From: Paenarthrobacter nicotinovorans
Lineage (GTDB): Bacteria > Actinomycetota > Actinomycetes > Actinomycetales > Micrococcaceae
Length of the DNA stretch: 64,000 nucleotides
Direction: 5' to 3'
Assembly (NCBI RefSeq): GCF_007670255.1
Contig: NZ_SZVS01000002.1
Span: 372,001 to 436,000, forward strand
Shown here: positions 1 to 15,014 of the stretch, piece after piece
Position numbering within the stretch: position 1 is the stretch's first letter
Layout: each line of letters opens with the position of its first letter
Notes under the pieces: generated by a model
Databases searched by the model: none
What the model saw: the letters and a program-made list of their open reading frames with translations, nothing else
Told to the model about the DNA's origin: nothing
Program-made: the position numbers and the translations under genes

Positions 1-1
1 C

Positions 2-1534
<1,533 letters not shown>

Positions 1535-1541
1535 CAGCGGT

Positions 1542-1575
1542 TCCGGCGGGCGGTGCTCAACCACTGTCCGCCGGA
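1542..1575 (+). promoter_or_regulatory. rpoB-rpoC intercistronic hairpin
   Basis: A stem of about 14 bp (arms 1542-1555 and 1562-1575, with G-U pairs) and a 6-base loop lies just after the rpoB stop. No T-run follows, so it is more likely an RNA-stability or processing element than a full terminator. This role is inferred. Confidence 0.5.
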
Positions 1576-1638
1576 TCAGCTCCCTCTTCCCGTAACCAAG
1601 ACTTCAGAATTTAGAGAACAAGAGAGAACAGGGACCAT

Positions 1639-5538
<3,900 letters not shown>

Positions 5539-5566
5539 TCCGTTCGGCAGTAGTCACGTCAGTGAC

Positions 5567-5606
5567 AACCGGGTCCCGTACTCCTTTGTGGGTGCGGGGC
5601 CCGGTT
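5567..5606 (+). terminator. rpoC terminator, first hairpin
   Basis: Arms 5567-5581 and 5592-5606 pair over 15 positions with two G-U wobbles, 28 bases after the rpoC stop. The following sequence (CGTTAACGG) is only weakly T-rich. Confidence 0.6.
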
Positions 5607-5642
5607 CGTTAACGGCAGGATGCGTCCCGGGTCGCCGGGGGA

Positions 5643-5682
5643 GGAGGACGACGGCGGCAGCTGCCTTCCGCCGTCGTCCTCC
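5643..5682 (+). terminator. rpoC terminator, second hairpin
   Basis: A perfect 15-bp GC-rich stem (5643-5657 with 5668-5682) and a 10-base loop. With the preceding hairpin it forms a tandem pair between rpoC and the rpsL promoter. There is no T-run, as is common for actinobacterial terminators. Confidence 0.65.
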
Positions 5683-5692
5683 ATACACCCGA

Positions 5693-5722
5693 TTAAGGCT
5701 CCAGATCAAGCCGTGCTAGACT
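5693..5722 (+). promoter_or_regulatory. Candidate str operon promoter
   Basis: TTAAGG (5693-5698), an 18-base spacer and TAGACT (5717-5722). The same TAGACT hexamer is seen upstream of tuf, secY and truA in this window, which supports it as the local -10 element. The -35 match is modest. Confidence 0.5.
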
Positions 5723-5961
5723 TTTGGTAATTGTTCTGTGTGGCAGTGGATGAAGGCCGCCGCAGCATCATTTTGGTTTTGTTCTCATGGTGCTGGGTGG
5801 AGCCTGTTTCCGGGTTGCGGGCAACATGCGCAACGAATGCCGCACTTTTGCACGCCTACCGGAGTTTTCGGCCGGCTGCACGAGCAACGCCAAAGTTCCC
5901 ACGTTTACACAGGCTGGCGCCCGTGTGTGGGGGCAGAGATCAAACAACGGAGAACACGAAA

Positions 5962-6336
5962 GTGCCTACGATTAACCAGCTGGTCCGCAAGGGCCGCACG
6001 CCGAAGGTCTCCAAGACCAAGGCTCCCGCGCTGAAGGGCAGCCCGATGCGTCGCGGTGTTTGCACCCGCGTTTACACCACCACCCCCAAGAAGCCGAACT
6101 CGGCCCTTCGTAAGGTGGCACGTGTGCGCCTCAACGGTGGCGTGGAAGTTACCGCTTACATCCCCGGTGTTGGCCACAACCTCCAGGAGCACTCCATCGT
6201 GCTCGTTCGTGGTGGTCGTGTGAAGGACCTCCCGGGTGTCCGCTACAAGATTGTCCGTGGCGCACTCGACACCCAGGGTGTCAAGAACCGCAAGCAGGCC
6301 CGCAGCCGTTACGGCGCAAAGATGGAGAAGAAGTAA
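5962..6336 (+). CDS. rpsL: 30S ribosomal protein S12
   Basis: S12, 124 residues, sits at the 30S decoding centre. The GTG start at 5962 gives the exact family N-terminus [12 protein letters not shown] and length, so the longer frame upstream is rejected. The loop [12 protein letters not shown] keeps lysines at 43-44, the region of classical streptomycin-resistance changes, and the second loop [12 protein letters not shown] is also wild type in appearance. rpsG follows after one base. Confidence 0.98.
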   Translation: MPTINQLVRKGRTPKVSKTKAPALKGSPMRRGVCTRVYTTTPKKPNSALRKVARVRLNGGVEVTAYIPGVGHNLQEHSIVLVRGGRVKDLPGVRYKIVRGALDTQGVKNRKQARSRYGAKMEKK

Positions 6337-6337
6337 T

Positions 6338-6808
6338 ATGCCTCGCAAGGGTCCGGCCCCGAAGCGGCCGCTAGTTTCCGATCCCGTTTACGGCTCCCCG
6401 TTGGTCACGCAGCTGATCAACAAGGTTCTGGTTGACGGCAAGAAGTCCACCGCAGAGCGCATCGTTTACGGCGCCCTCGAAGGTGCACGTGCCAAGTCCG
6501 GCGGCGACCCCGTTGCCGCCCTCAAGAAGGCCATGGACAACGTCAAGCCTTCCCTCGAGGTGCGTTCACGCCGCGTTGGTGGCGCCACCTACCAGGTTCC
6601 GGTTGAGGTCAAGCCGGGCCGCTCCACCGCCCTCGCTCTGCGTTGGCTCGTGGGCTACTCCAAGGCCCGCCGGGAGAAGACCATGACCGAGCGCCTCCAG
6701 AACGAAATCCTGGATGCCTCGAACGGTCTCGGTGCCGCTGTCAAGCGTCGCGAAGACACCCACAAGATGGCCGAGTCGAACAAGGCCTTCGCACACTACC
6801 GCTGGTAA
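6338..6808 (+). CDS. rpsG: 30S ribosomal protein S7
   Basis: S7, 156 residues, nucleates assembly of the 30S head. The ATG at 6338 lies one base after the rpsL stop and gives the standard [11 protein letters not shown] start. The S7 core ([17 protein letters not shown]) is clear. It is second in the str operon; a hairpin separates it from fusA. Confidence 0.98.
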   Translation: MPRKGPAPKRPLVSDPVYGSPLVTQLINKVLVDGKKSTAERIVYGALEGARAKSGGDPVAALKKAMDNVKPSLEVRSRRVGGATYQVPVEVKPGRSTALALRWLVGYSKARREKTMTERLQNEILDASNGLGAAVKRREDTHKMAESNKAFAHYRW

Positions 6809-6819
6809 AACTTCCCGAA

Positions 6820-6847
6820 CGCCGCCGGCTCCACCGAGCCGGCGGCG
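6820..6847 (+). promoter_or_regulatory. rpsG-fusA intercistronic hairpin
   Basis: A perfect 11-bp GC-rich stem (6820-6830 with 6837-6847) and a 6-base loop, 12 bases after rpsG and without a T-run. It could set the ratio of fusA to ribosomal-protein mRNA by partial termination or processing. Confidence 0.5.
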
Positions 6848-6877
6848 GACGTGTAGTCCATCCGAAAGGGAGACCCC

Positions 6878-8992
6878 GTGGCACAGGACGTGCTTACCGA
6901 CCTTAACAAGGTCCGCAATATCGGCATCATGGCCCACATCGATGCCGGCAAGACCACCACTACCGAGCGCATCCTGTTCTACACGGGTGTGAACCACAAG
7001 ATCGGCGAGACGCACGACGGCGCCTCGACGACCGACTGGATGGAACAGGAAAAGGAACGCGGCATCACTATCACGTCTGCCGCCGTGACTTGCTTCTGGA
7101 ACCAGAACCAGATCAACATCATCGACACCCCGGGCCACGTGGACTTCACGGTCGAGGTTGAGCGCTCCCTGCGCGTCCTCGACGGCGCAGTCGCAGTGTT
7201 CGACGGCAAGGAAGGCGTGGAGCCGCAGTCCGAGACTGTTTGGCGCCAGGCTGACAAGTACAACGTTCCGCGTATCTGCTTCGTCAACAAGATGGACAAG
7301 CTGGGTGCCGACTTCTACTTCACCGTAGACACCATCATTTCCCGCCTTGGTGCCAAGCCGCTGGTCATGCAGCTGCCGATCGGTGCCGAGAACGACTTCA
7401 TCGGTGTGGTTGACCTCCTCGAAATGCGCGCCCTGGTTTGGCCTGGCGACGCAAAGGGTGACGTCACCATGGGCGCTTCCTACGAAGTGCAGGAAATCCC
7501 GGCGGACCTCCAGGCCAAGGCCGAGGAGTACCGTGCACAGCTCGTTGAGACTGTGGCCGAGGCTTCCGAAGAACTCATGGAGAAGTACCTCGAAGGTGAA
7601 GAACTCACCCTTGAGGAACTCAAGGCCGGCATCCGCAAGATGACCATCAACTCCGAGCTGTACCCCGTGTTCTGTGGCTCTGCCTTCAAGAACCGCGGTG
7701 TCCAGCCGATGCTTGACGCTGTTGTCGACTTCCTGCCGAACCCGCTCGACGTCCCGCCGATGATCGGTCACGATCCCCGCGACGAAGAGAAGGAACTCAC
7801 CCGTAAGCCTTCTGCTGACGAGCCGTTCTCGGCCCTCGCCTTCAAGATTGCTGCGCACCCGTTCTTCGGTCAGCTGACGTTCGTCCGCGTGTACTCCGGT
7901 CACGTTGAGGCCGGCGCCCAGGTGGTCAACTCCACCAAGGGCAAGAAGGAACGTATCGGCAAGCTGTTCCAGATGCACGCCAACAAGGAAATGCCCGTTG
8001 AGGGCGCTACCGCCGGCCACATCTACGCAGCCATCGGTCTGAAGGACACCACCACGGGCGACACCCTGTGCGATGCCAACAACCAGATCGTCCTCGAGTC
8101 CATGAGCTTCCCGGAGCCCGTGATCTCGGTTGCCATCGAGCCCAACACCAAGGGTGACCAGGAGAAGCTCTCCACGGCCATCCAGAAGCTCTCCGCTGAG
8201 GACCCGACCTTCCAGGTCTCCCTCAACGAAGACACGGGCCAGACCATCATCGCCGGCATGGGCGAGCTCCACCTGGACATCCTGGTGGACCGCATGCGCC
8301 GCGAATTCAAGGTCGAGGCAAACGTCGGCAAGCCGCAGGTTGCTTACCGCGAAACCATCAAGCGCGCAGTCGAGCGTCATGACTACACGCACAAGAAGCA
8401 GACCGGTGGTTCGGGTCAGTTCGCAAAGATCCAGATTGCGATCGAACCGATGGACACCGCTTCGGGCGAGCTGTACGAGTTCGAGAACAAGGTCACTGGT
8501 GGCCGCGTTCCGCGCGAATACATCCCGTCTGTCGACGCCGGTATCCAGGATGCACTGAACGACGGCGTCCTGGCCGGTTACCCGGTTGTCGGCATCAAGG
8601 CCACGCTGATCGACGGCGCGTCCCACGATGTTGACTCCTCGGAAATGGCGTTCAAGATCGCCGGCCGTATGGCTTTCAAGGAAGCTGCACGCAAGGCGAA
8701 CCCTGTTCTGCTTGAACCGCTGATGGATGTTGAGGTCCGCACACCTGAGGAATACATGGGTGATGTTATTGGTGACCTGAACGCCCGCCGTGGCCAGATG
8801 CAGTCCATGGAAGACGCAGCAGGTGTGAAGGTTATCCGTGCACACGTTCCGCTGTCCGGCATGTTCGGCTACATCGGTGACCTGCGGTCCAAGACCCAGG
8901 GTCGCGCTGTGTACTCCATGACGTTCAACAGCTACGCGGAGGTCCCGAAGGCAGTAGCCGACGAGATCATCCAGAAAACCCGCGGCGAGTAA
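6878..8992 (+). CDS. fusA: Elongation factor G
   Basis: EF-G, 704 residues, is the translocation GTPase. The P-loop AHIDAGKT is at residues 19-26, followed by the switch region with RGITI, then DTPGHVDF (G3) and NKMDKLG (G4). Domains II to V follow at normal length. The GTG start at 6878 is preceded by AAAGGGAGA, a good ribosome binding site. It is the third gene of the str operon. Confidence 0.99.
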   Translation: MAQDVLTDLNKVRNIGIMAHIDAGKTTTTERILFYTGVNHKIGETHDGASTTDWMEQEKERGITITSAAVTCFWNQNQINIIDTPGHVDFTVEVERSLRVLDGAVAVFDGKEGVEPQSETVWRQADKYNVPRICFVNKMDKLGADFYFTVDTIISRLGAKPLVMQLPIGAENDFIGVVDLLEMRALVWPGDAKGDVTMGASYEVQEIPADLQAKAEEYRAQLVETVAEASEELMEKYLEGEELTLEELKAGIRKMTINSELYPVFCGSAFKNRGVQPMLDAVVDFLPNPLDVPPMIGHDPRDEEKELTRKPSADEPFSALAFKIAAHPFFGQLTFVRVYSGHVEAGAQVVNSTKGKKERIGKLFQMHANKEMPVEGATAGHIYAAIGLKDTTTGDTLCDANNQIVLESMSFPEPVISVAIEPNTKGDQEKLSTAIQKLSAEDPTFQVSLNEDTGQTIIAGMGELHLDILVDRMRREFKVEANVGKPQVAYRETIKRAVERHDYTHKKQTGGSGQFAKIQIAIEPMDTASGELYEFENKVTGGRVPREYIPSVDAGIQDALNDGVLAGYPVVGIKATLIDGASHDVDSSEMAFKIAGRMAFKEAARKANPVLLEPLMDVEVRTPEEYMGDVIGDLNARRGQMQSMEDAAGVKVIRAHVPLSGMFGYIGDLRSKTQGRAVYSMTFNSYAEVPKAVADEIIQKTRGE

Positions 8993-9148
8993 TCTCCCGG
9001 TAACGGATGCAATTCCGGTATCGGGAAGGCATCTAAGCGCATGAGGCGGGGCTGTGGCGAGAGCTGCAGCCCGGCCCCTGCGCAAACAGACTCGAGGAAC
9101 TATCATTGGTTCCTGAATCTGCAATTTCATCAAAACCAAGCCCCCAAG

Positions 9149-9154
9149 TAGACT
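9149..9154 (+). promoter_or_regulatory. Candidate tuf -10 element
   Basis: TAGACT followed by TG, 70 bases upstream of tuf. It matches the hexamer seen before rpsL, secY and truA. No convincing -35 box is visible, and an alternative hexamer TAAAGT lies at 9158-9163. An independent tuf promoter fits the 231-bp gap after fusA. Confidence 0.4.
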
Positions 9155-9223
9155 TGCTAAAGTTTCTGCCGCGAAAAGCGCGGCCGAGGAGCACTTCACT
9201 TGAAATCGTTCTAGGAGGAACCT

Positions 9224-10414
9224 GTGGCAAAGGCAAAGTTCGAGCGGACTAAGCCGCACGTCAACATCGGCACCATTGGTCACGTTGACCACGGTAAGAC
9301 GACGCTGACTGCCGCCATTTCCAAGGTGCTGTACGACCAGTACCCGGATCTCAACGAGCAGCGCGACTTCGCGTCGATCGACTCCGCTCCGGAAGAGCGC
9401 CAGCGCGGTATTACCATCAACATCTCCCACGTGGAGTACCAGACCGAGAAGCGCCACTACGCACACGTAGACGCCCCGGGTCACGCTGACTACATCAAGA
9501 ACATGATCACCGGTGCTGCCCAGATGGACGGCGCAATCCTCGTGGTTGCCGCAACCGATGGTCCGATGGCTCAGACCCGTGAGCACGTTCTGCTCGCCCG
9601 CCAGGTTGGTGTTCCCTACCTGCTGGTCGCACTGAACAAGTCCGACATGGTTGATGACGAAGAACTCCTCGACCTCGTCGAAATGGAAGTTCGTGAGCTC
9701 CTGAGCTCGCAGGGCTTCGATGGCGATGAGGCTCCGGTTGTTCGCGTTTCCGGCCTCAAGGCTCTGGAAGGCGACCCGGTTTGGGTCAAGTCCGTTCAGG
9801 ACCTGATGGCAGCTGTCGACGAGTCCGTTCCGGACCCCGTACGTGACCGCGACAAGCCGTTCCTGATGCCGATCGAAGACGTCTTCACGATCACCGGTCG
9901 TGGCACCGTTGTTACGGGCCGCGCCGAGCGTGGAACCCTCGCCATCAACTCCGAGGTCGAGATCGTCGGCATCCGCCCGGTCCAGAAGACCACGGTTACC
10001 GGTATCGAGATGTTCCACAAGCAGCTCGACGAAGCATGGGCCGGCGAGAACTGTGGCCTCCTGCTCCGTGGTCTGAAGCGCGACGATGTCGAGCGTGGCC
10101 AGGTTGTCGTCAAGCCGGGTTCCATCACCCCGCACACCGACTTCGAGGCAAACGTCTACATCCTGTCCAAGGACGAAGGCGGACGTCACAACCCGTTCTA
10201 CTCCAACTACCGCCCGCAGTTCTACTTCCGTACCACGGACGTAACCGGCGTTATCACCCTGCCGGAAGGCACGGAAATGGTTATGCCTGGCGACAACACT
10301 GAGATGACCGTTGCGCTCATCCAGCCGATCGCTATGGAAGAGGGCCTCGGCTTCGCTATCCGTGAAGGCGGCCGCACCGTTGGTTCGGGACGTGTCACCA
10401 AGATCATCAAGTAG
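9224..10414 (+). CDS. tuf: Elongation factor Tu
   Basis: EF-Tu, 396 residues, delivers aminoacyl-tRNA to the ribosome. The P-loop GHVDHGKT is at residues 19-26, with DAPGHADY (G3) and the G4 region LNKSDMVDD. Length and N-terminus ([14 protein letters not shown]) are standard. The GTG start has an optimal AGGAGG eight bases upstream. It closes the str group and is followed by a strong terminator. Codon use is strongly biased to C-ending codons, as expected for a very highly expressed gene. Confidence 0.99.
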   Translation: MAKAKFERTKPHVNIGTIGHVDHGKTTLTAAISKVLYDQYPDLNEQRDFASIDSAPEERQRGITINISHVEYQTEKRHYAHVDAPGHADYIKNMITGAAQMDGAILVVAATDGPMAQTREHVLLARQVGVPYLLVALNKSDMVDDEELLDLVEMEVRELLSSQGFDGDEAPVVRVSGLKALEGDPVWVKSVQDLMAAVDESVPDPVRDRDKPFLMPIEDVFTITGRGTVVTGRAERGTLAINSEVEIVGIRPVQKTTVTGIEMFHKQLDEAWAGENCGLLLRGLKRDDVERGQVVVKPGSITPHTDFEANVYILSKDEGGRHNPFYSNYRPQFYFRTTDVTGVITLPEGTEMVMPGDNTEMTVALIQPIAMEEGLGFAIREGGRTVGSGRVTKIIK

Positions 10415-10463
10415 TCATTGCTTGTAGATCGGTGATTTCCCGGCATAGCCGGTAGATTGCTCG

Positions 10464-10500
10464 GAAGAACCCCATCGCTTCTGCGGTGGGGTTCTTCTTT
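10464..10500 (+). terminator. tuf terminator
   Basis: Arms 10464-10478 and 10483-10497 form a 15-bp stem (one G-U pair) with a 4-base loop, followed by TTT. A classical intrinsic terminator 50 bases after tuf. Confidence 0.85.
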
Positions 10501-10532
10501 GCTATCATTTATCTATCGAATGGATAAAAACG

Positions 10533-10595
10533 CAACGCGGGGTCACTTATGGCCCTTTGGGAGACCCTTTATGGGCCATAAGTGACCCCGCGTTG
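10533..10595. repeat. Perfect 23-bp inverted repeat behind tuf
   Basis: Arms 10533-10555 and 10573-10595 are perfect reverse complements over 23 bases, separated by a 17-base loop that itself contains GGGAGACCC. TTTT follows the right arm. It lies after the tuf terminator and 53 bases before the next gene. It may be a second terminator or a copy of a dispersed palindromic element; only one copy was noticed in the window. Confidence 0.8.
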
Positions 10596-10648
10596 TTTTG
10601 CTTTCTAGCTGGCTGATGCCCGACTGCCAGTAGCCCCGAGGAGTTGCC

Positions 10649-13600
10649 GTGAACGCCCTGCTGATTGTGATGCTGCTTGCCATAACTGCAGTTGTCAGTA
10701 ACGCCCTGGGCCGCAGGCAGGGCCGCAAAACTCCGCTCAGGAACGCAGAAGGCTCTGGAACCCTGGATCCGCAGTCCTACCATGCGGGTTTCCTGGCGGG
10801 GCATATGGCCGGGTGGCGGGACGCGGAGGCCAAGCGCCAGGGGAGTGTCCCACCGCCGACGCAGCCACACCCGACGCAGTGGGCCCGCCCGGCTCCCATG
10901 CGCCCGGCTCCCGTTCAGCCAACACCTGCACGGCCAGCCCCACTACCGCCGGCTCCGCTCCCATCCGCTCCGCTCCCGTCCGCCCCGCTTCCGCCCGCCA
11001 CAGTCGGTATTCCCGTGCAGGGTCCACCCGTCACACGGGAGTCACCGGCGGAGGTGGCAGCACGCAAGGCCAAGCGGGACCAGCAGAACATCAATATCAC
11101 CCTCTACGTCGCCAGCCTCCTGCTGGTTGCCGCGGGGGCATTGTTCGTAGGGACCAGCCTCCCGGAGCTGTTGCGTTTCGTGGGGATCTGGTTCATCACG
11201 GCCCTGTTCTATGTGTCCGGACTGATCATTCATGCCAAGGTCCCGCGCTTGCGGGCCGCTGCCACGGCATTCGTGGGAACAGGACTCGCTCTCATTCCGG
11301 TCACCGGGCTGGCAATGTACAACTTTGCGCTCCACAGCGGGCCCGCCGCGTGGCTGGTCACGTCACTATTGGGAACCGCTGTGTATGCCTACACGGCGGT
11401 AAAGCTGGACAACAAGGTCCTGGCCTTCCTGTCGCTCAGCTTCGTAGTTTCCACCGCGTGGTCTGGTGTCTCCGTCCTTGGCGGGGCGTTGGTCTGGTAT
11501 TTCACGGCGCTGATCGGAGTTGCCATACTCCTCACGCTGGCAGCATTGCTGCGGCCACGCTGGATGCCACCTTTGTACGTCCGCCCGTTGATGATGCTGC
11601 ACCCGTATGTGGTTCCACTGGTTGGGTTGGCCGTAACGCTGACTCCGCACCTTCTGGCAAAGGGGGAGTACGCGCTGGTCATGCTGATGTGCGGCAGCTA
11701 CTTCGCCGTCATGGGTGCCATCCCGCGGGCGCGCTATAGGGTCCAGCATGTCTATGCTGCGCGGCTTGCCTTAACGCTGGCTCTCACGGGCCTGGTCTGG
11801 GATATCTCTTCCGATATCAGCACAGTGCTCTTTGCCGTGGTTATCTGCCTGGGTGTCCAAGCCATGGGGATGGCCTTCGCCGGTGCGAGGTTTGCTCCCC
11901 GCCTCTGGTGGAACGATGCTTTGTCATGCTTGGCTCTGCAGTTGCTTTCCTCAGCCGTCCTGACGGTTGTGCTGGGGTTGGGCACATTTGACGTGCCTGT
12001 CCACCTTCCGTTGGCAGTGACCATGCTGACTGCGATGGTGTTGGGCTGGAAGCTGCGCCGCGGTGCGGAGTTTGCCCCTGCGGCTGTCCTTGGAGCGGCC
12101 TTGGCGCTCAGTGGATTGCTGGGTGCCTGGCCTGTCACGGTGCTCGTGGGCTCTGCTGCGGTGTTCTGGTTCTTGCTGGCGATGGTCAGGACGGACTATC
12201 GCCGGCAGCTTGTCCTTGTCGGACGGATCGCCCTGACGATCGCTGCTCCGGCCGCCGTGGCTGCCTTGTTCGAAGGCAGCCCGGACAGGGTGGCCTTCTC
12301 AGTGGTGGCGTTCGTGGCCGCGGCAGCGGTGCAGCAGTTGGTGAATGCGGTGCTGGCACGCAGCGGAACCCGGGTTCTGGCGCCGCAGTCTTCCGTTGCG
12401 GGGTTCGGCGCAGCTGCAATGGCGGGACTCCTCATGCTGCCGGTATTTGATGACACCCCAGGCCGCACGCTCGTCGCCATGGCGCTGCTGTGGGTCCTGG
12501 GTGCGGGGGTGGCATCGGGGATGTTGTTGTTCCGCGGTGCCCGCACTGTGCAACACGGACCGACTCCATGGAACCTGTCCGTGGGTGAAATCCTGGCTCC
12601 GTCGACTGCCTTGCTGACGGGAACCCTGGCGGTGGCGACCGTTTCGGTGGGCTTGGGAAACCTGGTTCTTGTGGTCGCCGTCGCCTACTTCTGCGCAACT
12701 GCCCTGAGGCTTGCCCATTCCTTCCGTCGGCAGCTGTATTGGTGGGTGGCTCGCGCGGCAGGCACCCTCCTGGCGGCATCAGCCTACGCCGATGCAACAG
12801 AGCATGGTTGGCGTGTCCTCCTGGCGGGCGAGCTGCCGACGGTCCCCTTGGTGCTCGTGTTTGCAGCTGCCCTGCAATTGGCGCTGCCCTTGCGCGGATC
12901 CAGCCGGCGCCGGTTCCCGGCGGAGTCGATGATCGACGCCGCCGCGGTGCTGGGAGTGATGGCCGCTGCCACGATTGTCCTCACAACGGGCGGCTGGGCG
13001 GTTCACCCTTTCCTGCACAACAGCTGGCAACCCGGCCTTGCCGCAGCGGCGACCGCCCTTGCCGCGATTCTGTGCGGTGTGGTCCTGCGCCGCCACCCTG
13101 GCGCGTGGCTCTTCGCCCCAATAGCGTGCACGCTTCTTCTTCTCCTTCGGATCGGTAATGTCCGGGACGTCGAAGTTCTGTTGGGCATCTTCGCCGCTTA
13201 TGGCGCTTTCATGGCATGGACGGTTCGGGACCGGGTTCTTCGCGGCGGGTACCTGATCGGGGTCCGCGTACTGCTCACGGCTTTCACGGGATTGGTGGTC
13301 TTCGACTCCTCGGATTCAACGACCGCCGCGACCATCGCCTTGGCTGTGGTCCTGTTGGTGCAGCACGGAGTGACGTTGCTCCTGCGCTCGTTCAGCGTGG
13401 ACATCGCTTTCCAGGGTGGCACCTTCGTGGCAACGTTGGGTGCCCAACTCCTCCTGCCGCTGGCCTACTTGGCCGTCGGGGATTACGACGGCGGTGGCCG
13501 TTGGGTGGTCCTGCTCGGCTTGGTCATCGTCCCGGCGTGTGCTGCTTTGGCTTCGCGTTTGTTGGGTGCGAGGGGTTTGCCCGGGATTCTCTGCGCATAC

Positions 13601-14803
13601 CTTGGGGTCGTTGCGGTCATCGGGGGAGTGCTGGCAGCAGGTCCGGCGCTGCGCTTCCCGCCGGCCACCTGGCTCTATCAGCCCCTATTGGACAAGTCCC
13701 AGGTTCCCGTGGTTTTGCTGGGACTGGCTCTGGCGCTTGTTGTCGGCCGGGCCATGATCGCAGCCCGACCGGTCGGGACTGCAGGAGTGGACATCCTTGC
13801 GCGCTGGTTCTGGTTGGTTTCCTCGCTGGCCATGGTGGTCACCGGAGGACTGTTGGCCCTGGCTGTTTCCCCTGGACTCAGCGGTTTGTCCGCCCTTGTT
13901 CTTGCCCTCGTCCTGTTTGCGGCCTCGCACCTGGAACGCGTGCCTGCCCTGTACGCATCGGCGGCTCCGTCCCTGCTGCTTGGTGCGGTACCCGCCGTCG
14001 GGGGCTTGCTGGAGGGCCTGCCGCCCGGCGTCTGGACGGCCTATGCCCCTTGGCTTGTGGGTGCCGCGGGCTCCGCTGTGCTCCTTTACGCCGTGAAGGT
14101 GTTTGGTGGCCCGGCCATCCGAGGCGAACTCTGGCGGCAGTGGGCCCTGGCTGCCACGGCGGCTGTGGCTCTCGCGTTGTCGGCCGTTGTCGGAATGGGG
14201 CGTGATGAAACATCCTTGGCCGCTTTCGGGCTCGTGTCCGCGCTGGGCGTGCTGGTGGTGGCTGAGGTTCCACAGGGCAAATGGCTTGCCGGCGAAGTGG
14301 CGGCGTTGGCCTCCGTTGCCGCACTGCAACGGGCGGTCCTGTTCGTGGACGGGGCCAGGCCGGACTGGTTCTGGACAATGCAGTGGTACGTGGCAGCAGC
14401 TGCTGTTATGGCAGGGCTGCGCTACATCAAGGTTCAGCGCAGGGACGGCCTGTGGCGGCTATGCCTGGGAGCAGGGATACTGTCGTTTACATCGCTCGCG
14501 ACCATCTTTGGCGGTACAACGGCGCAGCAACTGTATGTTCTGGTGGCCCACGTGCTGCTGCTTGCGGCGGGTCTTGTCGTAGCTGATCGCCTGCCGGTGG
14601 TTTGGGGTGCCGGCGGCGTGGTGCTGAGCATCATGTGGGCCCTCCGCAGCTACGCCTTCGCGATGCTGGCGCTGGTTGCGGTGGCACTTATCGTCCTCGC
14701 GGTCTGGCGCTTGAACCGCAAGCCGCCCGGTCCCGCAGATCCGTCCGGTAGTGGGGGCGCGGACCAGCCTGCGGCCTCGCAGGGCCACGGCGGCATCCGA
14801 TAG
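10649..14803 (+). CDS. Giant polytopic membrane protein of unknown function
   Basis: 1384 residues. Residues 1-20 form one hydrophobic segment, then comes a proline/alanine-rich stretch (about 70-130) with PAPLPPAPLPSAPLPSAPLPP repeats, then a short charged segment (AARKAKRDQQN). From about residue 145 to 1360 the protein is almost continuously hydrophobic, consistent with some 35-40 membrane helices, and it ends in a short charged tail. No catalytic motif was recognised. It may belong to the very large actinobacterial membrane proteins related to Streptomyces SCO7613, but this is a guess from overall character. The GTG start is preceded by CGAGGAG. The 41-residue gene downstream begins 28 bases after its stop, so the two may be co-transcribed. 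Confidence 0.75.
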   Translation: MNALLIVMLLAITAVVSNALGRRQGRKTPLRNAEGSGTLDPQSYHAGFLAGHMAGWRDAEAKRQGSVPPPTQPHPTQWARPAPMRPAPVQPTPARPAPLPPAPLPSAPLPSAPLPPATVGIPVQGPPVTRESPAEVAARKAKRDQQNINITLYVASLLLVAAGALFVGTSLPELLRFVGIWFITALFYVSGLIIHAKVPRLRAAATAFVGTGLALIPVTGLAMYNFALHSGPAAWLVTSLLGTAVYAYTAVKLDNKVLAFLSLSFVVSTAWSGVSVLGGALVWYFTALIGVAILLTLAALLRPRWMPPLYVRPLMMLHPYVVPLVGLAVTLTPHLLAKGEYALVMLMCGSYFAVMGAIPRARYRVQHVYAARLALTLALTGLVWDISSDISTVLFAVVICLGVQAMGMAFAGARFAPRLWWNDALSCLALQLLSSAVLTVVLGLGTFDVPVHLPLAVTMLTAMVLGWKLRRGAEFAPAAVLGAALALSGLLGAWPVTVLVGSAAVFWFLLAMVRTDYRRQLVLVGRIALTIAAPAAVAALFEGSPDRVAFSVVAFVAAAAVQQLVNAVLARSGTRVLAPQSSVAGFGAAAMAGLLMLPVFDDTPGRTLVAMALLWVLGAGVASGMLLFRGARTVQHGPTPWNLSVGEILAPSTALLTGTLAVATVSVGLGNLVLVVAVAYFCATALRLAHSFRRQLYWWVARAAGTLLAASAYADATEHGWRVLLAGELPTVPLVLVFAAALQLALPLRGSSRRRFPAESMIDAAAVLGVMAAATIVLTTGGWAVHPFLHNSWQPGLAAAATALAAILCGVVLRRHPGAWLFAPIACTLLLLLRIGNVRDVEVLLGIFAAYGAFMAWTVRDRVLRGGYLIGVRVLLTAFTGLVVFDSSDSTTAATIALAVVLLVQHGVTLLLRSFSVDIAFQGGTFVATLGAQLLLPLAYLAVGDYDGGGRWVVLLGLVIVPACAALASRLLGARGLPGILCAYLGVVAVIGGVLAAGPALRFPPATWLYQPLLDKSQVPVVLLGLALALVVGRAMIAARPVGTAGVDILARWFWLVSSLAMVVTGGLLALAVSPGLSGLSALVLALVLFAASHLERVPALYASAAPSLLLGAVPAVGGLLEGLPPGVWTAYAPWLVGAAGSAVLLYAVKVFGGPAIRGELWRQWALAATAAVALALSAVVGMGRDETSLAAFGLVSALGVLVVAEVPQGKWLAGEVAALASVAALQRAVLFVDGARPDWFWTMQWYVAAAAVMAGLRYIKVQRRDGLWRLCLGAGILSFTSLATIFGGTTAQQLYVLVAHVLLLAAGLVVADRLPVVWGAGGVVLSIMWALRSYAFAMLALVAVALIVLAVWRLNRKPPGPADPSGSGGADQPAASQGHGGIR

Positions 14804-14831
14804 GCTGGCAGTTCAAGGAGAGGAGCGCGGC

Positions 14832-14957
14832 ATGGAATTCCTGATTTTCCTGGCAGTCATAGCTGGTGTTGGTGGTGCGGTGCTGTGGGGACGCAAGAAC
14901 TTCCGGCAAGAGATCGACAGGGCCAAGCGCATCCGCCGGGCGAACAAGAACCAGTAG
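14832..14957 (+). CDS. Small single-pass membrane protein, 41 aa
   Basis: A 41-residue product: MEFLIFLAVIAGVGGAVLWG is one membrane helix, followed by a strongly basic tail (RKNFRQEIDRAKRIRRANKNQ). The ATG at 14832 is preceded by AAGGAGAGGAGCGCGGC, a strong ribosome binding site; a longer reading upstream would run through the end of the large membrane protein in another frame and is rejected. Function unknown. The shape suggests a helix with a cytoplasmic basic tail, perhaps an accessory to the upstream protein. Confidence 0.65.
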   Translation: MEFLIFLAVIAGVGGAVLWGRKNFRQEIDRAKRIRRANKNQ

Positions 14958-15014
14958 CTTCCTGTGTCAGCCAGACGATCCGGCCAACCAGAGCAGCAAT
15001 TTAACCTGCCTGCG

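Larger units (their letters stand above)
5539..5961 (+). other. rpoC-rpsL intergenic region (423 bp)
   Basis: This gap holds the two hairpins behind rpoC, a candidate promoter at 5693-5722 and then a leader of about 230 bases before rpsL. Open frames run through the leader but their translations resemble no protein, and the conserved S12 N-terminus begins only at 5962. Confidence 0.7.

Noticed and set aside
5731..5961. Longer N-terminus for rpsL in the same frame
   Set aside because: S12 begins at MPTINQL with normal length from GTG 5962; the upstream part is leader.
6566..10189. A 1207-codon open frame on the minus strand opposite fusA and tuf
   Set aside because: A shadow of third-position C/G bias on the highly expressed plus-strand genes; it also crosses two separate genes and their gap.
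13216..14205. A 329-codon plus-strand frame inside the giant membrane protein gene
   Set aside because: Rich in Gly, Arg and Cys with no structure expected of a protein; the hydrophobic frame is continuous across it.
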